From contig CAYXEN010000071.1 of the NCBI GenBank assembly GCA_964464035.1, forward strand, positions 1-14,966: a stretch of DNA of 14,966 nt, read 5' to 3'. Under the pieces are notes generated by a model that saw only the letters and a program-made list of their open reading frames with translations, was not told the DNA's origin and ran no database searches. Below, piece by piece: positions 5,784-12,246 of this stretch (positions within the stretch are counted from its first letter, which is position 1; every line of letters starts with the position of its first letter). This DNA comes from CAYXEN01 sp964464035. Lineage in GTDB: Bacteria > Krumholzibacteriota > Krumholzibacteriia > WVZY01. A program made the translations under genes and the position numbers.

Positions 5784-8264
5784 TCAGCGTATGACCACGA
5801 ACTTGCCGATCTTACGCTTGAAGTTGTTGTCCTCGGTCTCCACCGAGAAGAGATAGATACCGCTGGTTACATCCTGGAAATTCCGGCTCACGAGATCCCA
5901 CTCCAGACATCCACATGGGCTCGATTTTCCATCAAAAGGAAGTTCTCTCACAAGATCTCCCGCCAAGGTGTAGATCCTTATTACTCCTTTTGCACGGGGG
6001 AGATTCCTGAATTCGACTTTTATGCCGGTAGGATCGTCCTGGTTGGGCTGCAGTGACCACGGCGCCATGGATTCGGCCGTGGCCGGATTGGGGACCACGT
6101 ATACATCTTTATCGTCGTACTTGTAGGCTTCGAGGGAAGGCTCTCTCGGCTCGACAAAACCGAAATTGGAAGAAGGATCTCCCGCCTTTCCCGGAGCGAA
6201 GCTCCCATCCGATCTGATCGCGTGATCCATCGCCGTCACCGCGTAGAAGTAGGGTCGTCCCCTGTGAACGGTGCGATCAATATATCGATAATATTGCTTG
6301 CCGCCCTTGAGGCCGAGTTCCCAGCGGGCCAGGGCAAAGAGGGTGTCGCACTGCGCCTTTGTGACTCCCTGCGGACAGGGGGGGGGGGCGGAGTACTCGA
6401 CGAAGTAGGCTTTTATGGATTCGATGAGATCACGCCTCGCCTCGGGCGAGAAAGCATGGGTGAGCGGATCGTAACGGAATTCGTCCAGCCCGGTATCGCT
6501 GCCGAATCCGTTGATAAGGTCAGCTTCGAACTTCAGAGCCCACAGATCATGAGATGGGCCGTTCTTCTCCGACGTGCCCAAAGGCCGGTCCCAGTTGTCC
6601 GCCCTCCAGATACGGTATCCTTCGAAATCGAAAACCTGCGTTTTGACGTCGGGAACGGTTTCGCTGTAATTGTCCCAATAAATCGCTAGGCCTTCTCTGG
6701 CACAATCGTCGATGCGCATGTTGGGCGGCGGCGGTGCCGTTCCGACCAGCCAGTGGATCTGAGTTTCCTTGCCGTCCACGCCGGTCATGTACTTGGCCTT
6801 CTCGGTTCTGGAATCGCCGTACCCGCATTTCATCTTGAAGAACCTTTCCTTGTCGCAATCGCCGTTGACGTATACGACTTCACCGGGAGGAACCGGCGTT
6901 TGCCCGAGAGGGTCCAGGCAACTGTCTTCGTTGACGTAGATCAAGCCTCTCGTATTGTTGTAGACGGCGGTTTCCTTGCCGTCCATGCCCGTGGTTGTGT
7001 CGGCGTCCATATCGAACCATGCTCCCTCGTATGTGAGCTGCGCGTTGGCCGCGTTGGCGAGCATCCCGGAATACCCCTTGCCGGCCACGAAAGCCACCTG
7101 AAAGACGAGAGTGCTCTCCGGCATCAATTCCTTGAAAGGTCCGGCGCTGACGAGCATTCGATAATCCCTGGGTACGGTCGCATTGCGCTCGATGGTCTGC
7201 TTCGAGAGCAGCTCGTAGCGCTCGAAATCGTTCGTCGGGTCGCCGCCTTCCGCGTAGGATTGGCTTCCCGAGAAGTTGGCGTACGTGCTTATGCCGACCC
7301 GCTTCGGGGCCACGAAGCCCGTCGGGTCGGTCGTGTGCCCGAGGAACATGACGCCGAAATAGCCGAGTGTTTTCCCGTCGTCGCCGTCCGCATCGTACGT
7401 GTAGGCCACGTTGACCTGCACGGGGCCCAGGTCGGTACACCTCGTCACCGGGTTCTTACCGGTACTGCCCGTCGCGTCGTCCTCCCAGTAGTTGTCGGAA
7501 TTCCGCACGCCCGCATCGCAATCGGCGAAGAAGCCGATGTAGATGTCGGAAAGGATGTCGGCGCCTATGTTGGTTATCTTGTACTCGATTCCCACGAAAT
7601 CGTCGTATCTGTCCTCTTCCCACTGGTAACTCTCCTGGCGGACGAGAATGTTGAGGGGATTGTGAGTGGGATAGATCTGTATGGCTATCTTCTGGTTGTC
7701 GGTGTACCAGCAGGAGAACATCTGCTTCGAGACGGCGGCGAAATCCTCGTCTATCAGTCCGTCTCCGTCATTGTCGTGCCCGTCCAGATAATCCTCGTCC
7801 ACCAGCCCGTCGTTGTCGTCGTCTGCGGTGGGGGAAGGAAGCCTGTTACCGCCCCTGTCTCCTTCTGAGGCCCTGTACATCACGTCGATCGGGTCCTGGG
7901 TGGGCCGGAATTCGGGCGTGTAGGCCGCTGTCGATACCGCCGGAACCCCGCTCTTCACGGCACCCACCCACAAGCCGGCGATATAGAGGTATTCCACCCC
8001 GCTGCCGGCTGGCCACTGCGCGGAAGGAGCCTCGGAGAAGAGGTTGCCTGATCCGGGCGCCGAGCCGAAGATGCCCCAGTTGCCGACATGCATCTGCAGT
8101 TCGCCGACGTTGTGCACCGTCGAACCGTCCAGGACGAGGACGCGGTTGGGACCGATGTCGGTCTTCTTCTTTTTCCCAGAGGGGTTTTCACGAGCTTGGC
8201 TTATTGAGACGACCGAGGCAATAAGCAGCAGAAAAACCATGAATAGTGCATATCGATTTTTCAT
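5784..8264 (-). CDS. Large secreted protein with TSP3 repeats and a sorting-like C-terminus
   Basis: An 826-residue exported protein of unknown function. Residues 1-24 are a Sec signal peptide (cleavage likely after SQA). Residues 148-174 hold two acidic calcium-binding repeats of thrombospondin type 3 style (DDDNDGLVDED and DNDGDGLIDED). The last 100 or so residues begin at YVVPNPAT and form a FlgD-like or T9SS type A sorting-like beta domain (IRIYTLAGDLVREL, EWDLVSRN, GIYLFSVETED), ending in a basic tail FKRKIGKFVVIR. Such tails occur in very large secreted families of FCB-related candidate phyla; this is family knowledge, not a search result. The middle is Gly- and Asp-rich with no catalytic motif I can name. 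The ATG at 8264 follows GGAAGGAATC, a usable ribosome site. An 11-base C run lies in the coding strand near residue 626. Confidence 0.9.
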   Translation of the reverse strand: MKNRYALFMVFLLLIASVVSISQARENPSGKKKKTDIGPNRVLVLDGSTVHNVGELQMHVGNWGIFGSAPGSGNLFSEAPSAQWPAGSGVEYLYIAGLWVGAVKSGVPAVSTAAYTPEFRPTQDPIDVMYRASEGDRGGNRLPSPTADDDNDGLVDEDYLDGHDNDGDGLIDEDFAAVSKQMFSCWYTDNQKIAIQIYPTHNPLNILVRQESYQWEEDRYDDFVGIEYKITNIGADILSDIYIGFFADCDAGVRNSDNYWEDDATGSTGKNPVTRCTDLGPVQVNVAYTYDADGDDGKTLGYFGVMFLGHTTDPTGFVAPKRVGISTYANFSGSQSYAEGGDPTNDFERYELLSKQTIERNATVPRDYRMLVSAGPFKELMPESTLVFQVAFVAGKGYSGMLANAANAQLTYEGAWFDMDADTTTGMDGKETAVYNNTRGLIYVNEDSCLDPLGQTPVPPGEVVYVNGDCDKERFFKMKCGYGDSRTEKAKYMTGVDGKETQIHWLVGTAPPPPNMRIDDCAREGLAIYWDNYSETVPDVKTQVFDFEGYRIWRADNWDRPLGTSEKNGPSHDLWALKFEADLINGFGSDTGLDEFRYDPLTHAFSPEARRDLIESIKAYFVEYSAPPPCPQGVTKAQCDTLFALARWELGLKGGKQYYRYIDRTVHRGRPYFYAVTAMDHAIRSDGSFAPGKAGDPSSNFGFVEPREPSLEAYKYDDKDVYVVPNPATAESMAPWSLQPNQDDPTGIKVEFRNLPRAKGVIRIYTLAGDLVRELPFDGKSSPCGCLEWDLVSRNFQDVTSGIYLFSVETEDNNFKRKIGKFVVIR
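6378..6388. repeat. Eleven-base G:C homopolymer inside a gene
   Basis: The + strand has eleven G in a row, read as C on the coding strand of the 826-residue protein, where it supplies consecutive proline codons (SAPPPC) near residues 625-629. In the present length the frame stays open to the C-terminal domain. Runs this long are prone to slippage and to sequencing error. Confidence 0.9.
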
Positions 8265-8615
8265 GATTCCTTCCCTTGGGCACGAGTGAATTATCCGATG
8301 AGTAATAAATCAAAAGACTTCCGGTGGGGCTGTATATAAAAAAACACATTCCTTCCGTTGAAGTCAAGATCTTTTAACGTATTACGGTATGGCCCTCCGC
8401 CGGGCGCGCCCCTCGCCGGGAGTGGACGTCCGTCAATGGCTGGCCAGCTAATCTTTTGCGGGAGTTGAAGTTGCAAATCGAATCTCACCAAGGCGCCTTG
8501 ACGTGCGCCGGCCGGAGAAACAGGCGGGGAGTGCTCGAACCGGAAGGTGGAACTTAGCGGCTCGTTTCTGGTAATATAAAATGTTATAATCGGTTCAAGA
8601 GACAAGCTGGAAAGG
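8265..8615. other. Divergent intergenic control region
   Basis: No gene is supported in these 351 bases. An open frame running leftward across them overlaps the cytochrome gene antisense and has no ribosome site or family signature. The left part (8290-8345) is AT-rich, with a weak leftward -10-like GATAAT at 8295-8290 but no convincing -35 partner. The right part has the rightward promoter at 8582-8590. Between them lies a cluster of perfect palindromes: GGGCGCGCCC (8402-8411), GGACGTCC (8424-8431), GCTGGCCAGC (8439-8448), CAAGGCGCCTTG (8489-8500) and CCGGCCGG (8508-8515). Confidence 0.7.
8582..8590 (+). promoter_or_regulatory. Extended -10 promoter for the phosphatase-cytochrome gene
   Basis: TGTTATAAT is a perfect extended -10 (TG-N-TATAAT). 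No good -35 is seen 17 bases upstream, as expected for extended -10 promoters. Transcription would start near 8597, giving a short leader of about 19-31 bases. Confidence 0.6.
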
Positions 8616-9950
8616 ATGAATACGGACATGAGGATCGATCGCTCGACAGCGGGTTCATTCTTCTTTTTTTCTCTCCTCTTTATCTTTGCGGGATGTTCGG
8701 GTAAGAGGGAAGAGATAACGATAGCTTTTTCCAACGATACGAGAGGCCAGATCAGGTCGTGCGGCTGCGTCGCCAAGGATCTGGGGGGGCTTGGAAGGCG
8801 GGCCACGTTCGTTCGGATGTCCAGGGATACTTCAGACAACTTCATTCTCCTCGACGCCGGCGATTTCTTCGGAGGCAAGATCAACTACGTCAAGGAAAAA
8901 GCCGAGGTCACGTTGAAATCGATGGCGCTGATGGGTTACGACGGAATCGTGCCGGGAGAGATGGACTTCGGCTTCGGCCTGGAATACCTTAGAGACAGGG
9001 CGAAGGCGATCGGGCTGCCTTTGCTGGCCGCGAATCTCTACGCCGCCGACAGCCTCGTCTTCCCTCCGATGAAGACTATCACCTTGAAAAGCGGACGCAA
9101 GGTCGCCCTTATAGGGTTGATGGGGGATCGTCTCAGTCTGCCGCCGCAGGCGAGAGGGGATCGTTTGCACATACGTTCTCCCGAAGCCACGCTGAAAACC
9201 ATGCTCGAGAAGCTCGAAGGCAAGGTCGACCTGGTTTTCCTCCTGGCGCACATGCCCAAGATGGACGCCATCCGCCTGGCGAGGGAGGTCGGAGGGATCG
9301 ACGTGGTGATTTGCGGTCACGAGGGCAGAGCCATAAGAAGGGTGCGGAAGTTCAACGGGGCCTATGTACTCCAGGTTCCGATGGAGGGAAAATACATGGG
9401 GGTCGCCGGGGCGACGATCACGGGGGAGGGGGAGCTGTCGTCTTTAGAAGTCAGGATCGCCGGGCTGACCGATTCGTATCCCGATGACGAGGCCGTGACC
9501 AAGCTCTTCAAGGCCTACGACATGGAGATCTCGCTGAAGGAAAAGGCCGATATAGCGGTCGGAGTCTTGAAGGAGAAAGCGGTGGGTGCTCCTTTCTCGG
9601 GAGCGGGCAAGTGCAGGAGCTGCCACGAGGATGCCTTCGGGAAGTGGAAGGTCAGCAAACACGCCCGGGCTTTCCAAGTGCTCCAGGCCAAATCGCGGCA
9701 ATACGACCGAGATTGCACGCCCTGCCACACGACGGGCTTCTACAAGGAAGGCGGCTTCGTAAACCTGGCAGCGACACCGGAGTTGGTGAACGTTCAATGC
9801 GAGGCCTGCCACGGGAATGGGGCGCGGCATGCAAGCGACCCGGAGACGGCCATGAAGGAAGACGCGTCCAGTGCATGCCGAGGGTGCCACACGAAGGATC
9901 AATCTCCCGATTTCGAATTCGAAACGTATTGGCGCAAGATCGCCCACTGA
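8616..9950 (+). CDS. Lipoprotein fusing a UshA-like metallophosphatase domain to a tetraheme cytochrome domain
   Basis: A 444-residue exported protein. A hydrophobic stretch ends in lipobox FAGC (Cys27). Residues 33-290 follow the 5'-nucleotidase/UshA metallophosphatase plan: NDTRG (40-44), LLDAGD (78-83), an altered catalytic segment GEMDF (114-118) where relatives have GNHEFD, LLAH (209-212) and CGHEGR (233-238). The CGC at 49-51 followed by LGGLGRR recalls the UshA-like (seleno)protein group, here with Cys. Residues 330-444 carry four heme-binding sites, CRSCH (333), CTPCH (367), CEACH (395) and CRGCH (421), with extra His at 349, 405 and 444 as possible distal ligands, as in cytochrome c554-type domains. 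The lost Asn-His pair suggests changed or absent hydrolase activity, so a periplasmic redox role is likelier. An alternative start is the ATG at 8628; neither has ideal ribosome-site spacing. Confidence 0.9.
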   Translation: MNTDMRIDRSTAGSFFFFSLLFIFAGCSGKREEITIAFSNDTRGQIRSCGCVAKDLGGLGRRATFVRMSRDTSDNFILLDAGDFFGGKINYVKEKAEVTLKSMALMGYDGIVPGEMDFGFGLEYLRDRAKAIGLPLLAANLYAADSLVFPPMKTITLKSGRKVALIGLMGDRLSLPPQARGDRLHIRSPEATLKTMLEKLEGKVDLVFLLAHMPKMDAIRLAREVGGIDVVICGHEGRAIRRVRKFNGAYVLQVPMEGKYMGVAGATITGEGELSSLEVRIAGLTDSYPDDEAVTKLFKAYDMEISLKEKADIAVGVLKEKAVGAPFSGAGKCRSCHEDAFGKWKVSKHARAFQVLQAKSRQYDRDCTPCHTTGFYKEGGFVNLAATPELVNVQCEACHGNGARHASDPETAMKEDASSACRGCHTKDQSPDFEFETYWRKIAH

Positions 9951-9969
9951 TGCGCATGCCGATACTAGC

Positions 9970-9989
9970 GCCCGGTTGCGATGCCGGGC
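9970..9989 (+). terminator. Hairpin after the phosphatase-cytochrome gene
   Basis: GCCCGG (9970-9975) and CCGGGC (9984-9989) form a six-pair GC stem with an eight-base loop, 20 bases after the stop codon. No T run follows, so it is at best a weak terminator or an RNA-stabilising hairpin. Confidence 0.3.
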
Positions 9990-10005
9990 ACATGGAAATT
10001 ATCGG

Positions 10006-10032
10006 TTGACACACCTTCGGGCCGGTGATAAG
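10006..10032 (+). promoter_or_regulatory. Promoter candidate for the lone lipoprotein
   Basis: TTGACA (10006-10011) is a perfect -35. The -10 is either GATAAG (10027-10032, 15-base spacer) or TAAGTT (10029-10034, 17-base spacer). The leader to the ATG at 10131 would be about 90 bases. The promoter before alr has nearly the same arrangement. Confidence 0.5.
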
Positions 10033-10130
10033 TTAGAGCAATGATTGGACGGCCTGATCGAAGTCCGATTCCCCACCTCTAATTATTCCATAGGCTTTCA
10101 TGATGTGCTTAGCAAAGGAGTGTGCGTTCG

Positions 10131-10898
10131 ATGGATAAGAAATTCTTTCTGGGATTGGGATTGATTCTCATGATGGCGTTGGTGCTGGGCGCTTGCGGAA
10201 GCGAGAAGGCGAAGGATCCTTATGCCACGGTCACGCTGCACCAGGCGACGAGGGGCAAGGTCGTGAGCAAGGGCTTCAAATACAAATTCGTGAATCCGGA
10301 AGTCGTGGTTCTGAGCAATCACCTGGGGATAATCCGCGAAGGCAACGTTCTCGAATTCATAAGCGGCCGCAGTCTCGAAGACAAGATGGCCGGCCTCAAG
10401 GGCAAGCAATTCTCTCTCGCCGTCGTGAAGGAGTTCTCCCCCTTCGTGCATTTCCGAGTGGAGCAGGTTCGCACGGCCACCGATACGATTTTCCTGAGCC
10501 AGGCCGGAGCGATCATATACCCGAGAATCACGATGGAGGACGATTTCGATCGGAGCGGGTTCGAGGATTACAATCTGGCCAAGATCCCTTACAACCGTAC
10601 GAGCACGATCAAGAAACTGATGGACAAGAAGTTCTACGTAAAGGCCGATATCGTGCAGGAAGAGGAAGACGGCAAGAAGGTCTTCATGCTCAAGGTCAAG
10701 AATTCGAAATTCCGCATCATCGATCCCAACGACGGCACGGCGGCCATCCTCAAAATGCTCATGGAGGGCAATCATCCCTTCGAGGGCGGGATAACCCTGT
10801 CGGAGGTGGAGCCGTGGCCTTCGCGCAAAGCCAAGCACATCATCTGCAGCGTGGAAGTCAACTTCGTCAAGTACGGCAAGACCGTCGTGTCCGGGTGA
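10131..10898 (+). CDS. Lipoprotein of unknown function
   Basis: A 255-residue exported protein I do not recognise. Residues 1-22 are a classic lipoprotein signal (KKFFLGLGLILMMALVLGAC, lipobox LGAC). The ATG at 10131 lies ten bases after AAAGGAG (10114-10120); an in-frame GTG at 10122 would be too close to that site and is rejected. The mature part mixes beta-like and charged helical segments, with one Cys (in HIICSVEV, near the end) besides the lipobox Cys and no heme, metal or catalytic motif. It includes a GRSLEDKMAGLKGKQFS segment and a long stretch of alternating hydrophobic residues (FYVKADIVQEEEDGKKVFML). It stands alone between a promoter candidate and a strong terminator, so it is probably monocistronic. 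Codon use resembles its neighbours, with no sign of transfer. Confidence 0.85.
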   Translation: MDKKFFLGLGLILMMALVLGACGSEKAKDPYATVTLHQATRGKVVSKGFKYKFVNPEVVVLSNHLGIIREGNVLEFISGRSLEDKMAGLKGKQFSLAVVKEFSPFVHFRVEQVRTATDTIFLSQAGAIIYPRITMEDDFDRSGFEDYNLAKIPYNRTSTIKKLMDKKFYVKADIVQEEEDGKKVFMLKVKNSKFRIIDPNDGTAAILKMLMEGNHPFEGGITLSEVEPWPSRKAKHIICSVEVNFVKYGKTVVSG

Positions 10899-10924
10899 TC
10901 GGGTATAGATAATCGTGCAATCGT

Positions 10925-10952
10925 AAAGGCGCATCCTAGAGGATGCGCCTTT
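10925..10952 (+). terminator. Strong intrinsic terminator after the lone lipoprotein
   Basis: AAAGGCGCATCC (10925-10936) and GGATGCGCCTTT (10941-10952) form a perfect 12-pair stem around a TAGA loop, 26 bases after the stop codon. The downstream tract (TTTCGCATTATT) is only partly T-rich, but the stem is the strongest in the window. The A run on the other side means it could also work leftward. Confidence 0.85.
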
Positions 10953-10963
10953 CGCATTATTGC

Positions 10964-10990
10964 TTGACCGCTCTTGCAGCGTGGGATAAC
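10964..10990 (+). promoter_or_regulatory. Promoter candidate for the alr-deo operon
   Basis: TTGACC (10964-10969) is followed by GATAAC (10985-10990, 15-base spacer) or TAACTT (10987-10992, 17-base spacer). It lies 12 bases after a strong terminator, where a new operon promoter is expected, and 56 bases before the alr ATG. The arrangement nearly repeats that at 10006-10032. Confidence 0.5.
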
Positions 10991-11047
10991 TTGAGCCCGT
11001 CGGCCGCCGGATCCAAGGATTCCTCCCGTGGCGAAAGGATCTTGCAG

Positions 11048-12217
11048 ATGGAAAAGCTTCCCACTTGGGTCGAAGTGAACCTGGACAATCTTCTTTTCAA
11101 TCTCCGGCAAATGAAGATGCACGTGGGCGAGGGCGTGAAGTTGCTGCTCACCGTCAAAGCCGATGCCTACGGCCATGGAGCGGTACAGGTGGCGCAGGCT
11201 TCGCTGGGTCTGGTCGACATGTTCGGTGTGGCCACCGTGGACGAAGCCAGGGAGCTCGAGAGGGCGGGTATCAGGGGGAACGACATCCTGGTTCTGAGCC
11301 CGATCCTGGAGCGTGAAATCCCCTTGATCGTGGAATCAGGTTTTGCCGTGACCATATCGTCGGCCGACTTCGCCGGACGCATAGCGGGTCACGCGAAGCA
11401 AGCAGGCAAAACGGTCGACGTGCACGTGGAAATCGACACCGGGATGGGAAGGACCGGGATACTGGTCGAAGGAGCCTTGCAAGAACTGGTCGAGATATCA
11501 CGGATCGACGGCGTCAACGTGGCCGGCGTCTACACCCATTTTCCTTCCGCGGACGAGGACGAGGATTTTACGAGGGAGCAAATCGTGCGTTTCGGCGCGC
11601 TCGTCGAACGCATGAAGGAAGCGGGTATACACGTGCCGCTCGTGCACAGCGCGAACAGCAGCGCCCTATCGCGTTTCCGCGAGTCCCACATGGCGATGGT
11701 ACGCCCCGGTCTGCTTGCATACGGCTACCTTCCGACGGGCGATGGATCACCTGTAGCCGCCAAGCCTGTAATGAGCTGGAAGTCGAGGCTTGTTCAGGTG
11801 AGACGGATCCCCGCCGGGCGGAGCATATCCTATGGACGGACGTTCACGACGAAGCGGGAAACCCTGCTGGGTGTGGTGCCCGTCGGTTACGGCCATGGAT
11901 ATCCCTTCAGGCTCTCCAACGGCGGGGAGATGCTCTTCAGGGGTGAGCGTGCGCCGGTGCTCGGGCGGGTAACCATGGACATGACGATGATTGATCTCAC
12001 CGACATCGTCTCGGATGCAGAGCCGGGAGAGGAAGTGATGCTCTTCGGGGGAGGAGAGGACGGAGGGATTCCGCTGCATGAGGTCGCTTCCCGCGCCGGC
12101 ACGATTCCGTATGAGATTCTATGCGGCATAAGCAAGCGTGTTCCCCGCATGTACCTGAGAAACGGAAAGGTCGAGGCCTTCAAATCGCTCCTGGGAGTCG
12201 CAGGTAACACTTTCTGA
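11048..12217 (+). CDS. alr: Alanine racemase
   Basis: A 389-residue PLP enzyme that interconverts L- and D-alanine for peptidoglycan synthesis in the cytoplasm. The PLP-binding lysine is Lys37 in VKADAYGHG. The catalytic tyrosine of the partner subunit is Tyr262 in ISYGRTF. Other family landmarks are HVEIDTGMGRTG (126-137), VYTHFPSADE (161-170), RPGLLAYG (219-226), VPVGYGHGYP (277-286) and the C-terminal beta domain with GRVTMDMTMID. Length is normal. The ATG at 11048 follows AAAGGA by eight bases. An upstream in-frame ATG at 10943 lies inside the terminator stem and would add residues foreign to the family, so it is rejected. It leads an operon of nucleoside-salvage genes, with a 29-base gap to deoB. 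No signal peptide is seen. Confidence 0.96.
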   Translation: MEKLPTWVEVNLDNLLFNLRQMKMHVGEGVKLLLTVKADAYGHGAVQVAQASLGLVDMFGVATVDEARELERAGIRGNDILVLSPILEREIPLIVESGFAVTISSADFAGRIAGHAKQAGKTVDVHVEIDTGMGRTGILVEGALQELVEISRIDGVNVAGVYTHFPSADEDEDFTREQIVRFGALVERMKEAGIHVPLVHSANSSALSRFRESHMAMVRPGLLAYGYLPTGDGSPVAAKPVMSWKSRLVQVRRIPAGRSISYGRTFTTKRETLLGVVPVGYGHGYPFRLSNGGEMLFRGERAPVLGRVTMDMTMIDLTDIVSDAEPGEEVMLFGGGEDGGIPLHEVASRAGTIPYEILCGISKRVPRMYLRNGKVEAFKSLLGVAGNTF

Positions 12218-12246
12218 TCTTCGCTGTCTCTAGCAATGGATCCGGT

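Noticed and set aside
6753..7868. Rightward open frame of 371 residues antisense to the large secreted protein
   Set aside because: Val-, His- and Gly-rich shadow of an Asp- and Gly-rich gene, with no start signals or recognisable domain.
8460..8475. Second sigma-54-like site, GGGAGTTGAAGTTGCA, upstream of the cytochrome gene
   Set aside because: It has GG-N10-GC and a good TTGCA, but the -24 element lacks the T and the CAC. A match this loose is expected by chance in the intergenic DNA here, and a much better extended -10 promoter lies nearer the gene.
1839..8601. Thirteen-base match AATCGGTTCAAGA present at about 1840 and again at about 8589
   Set aside because: One or more 13-base matches are expected by chance in 15 kb, and the second copy overlaps the -10 region without any dyad partner.
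8783..8789. Seven-G run early in the phosphatase-cytochrome gene as a slippage site
   Set aside because: Seven bases is short for phase variation, and the run encodes conserved Gly residues (DLGGLGRR), so coding constraint explains it.
8291..8884. Leftward open frame spanning the divergent intergenic region
   Set aside because: It overlaps the start of the lipoprotein-cytochrome gene antisense, lacks a ribosome site and would remove the promoter space for both flanking genes. Its composition shows no protein-like pattern.
10943..11047. Longer alr start adding 35 residues at the N-terminus
   Set aside because: The start lies inside the terminator stem at 10925-10952, and the added residues do not resemble alanine racemases. 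ATG 11048 has a good ribosome site.
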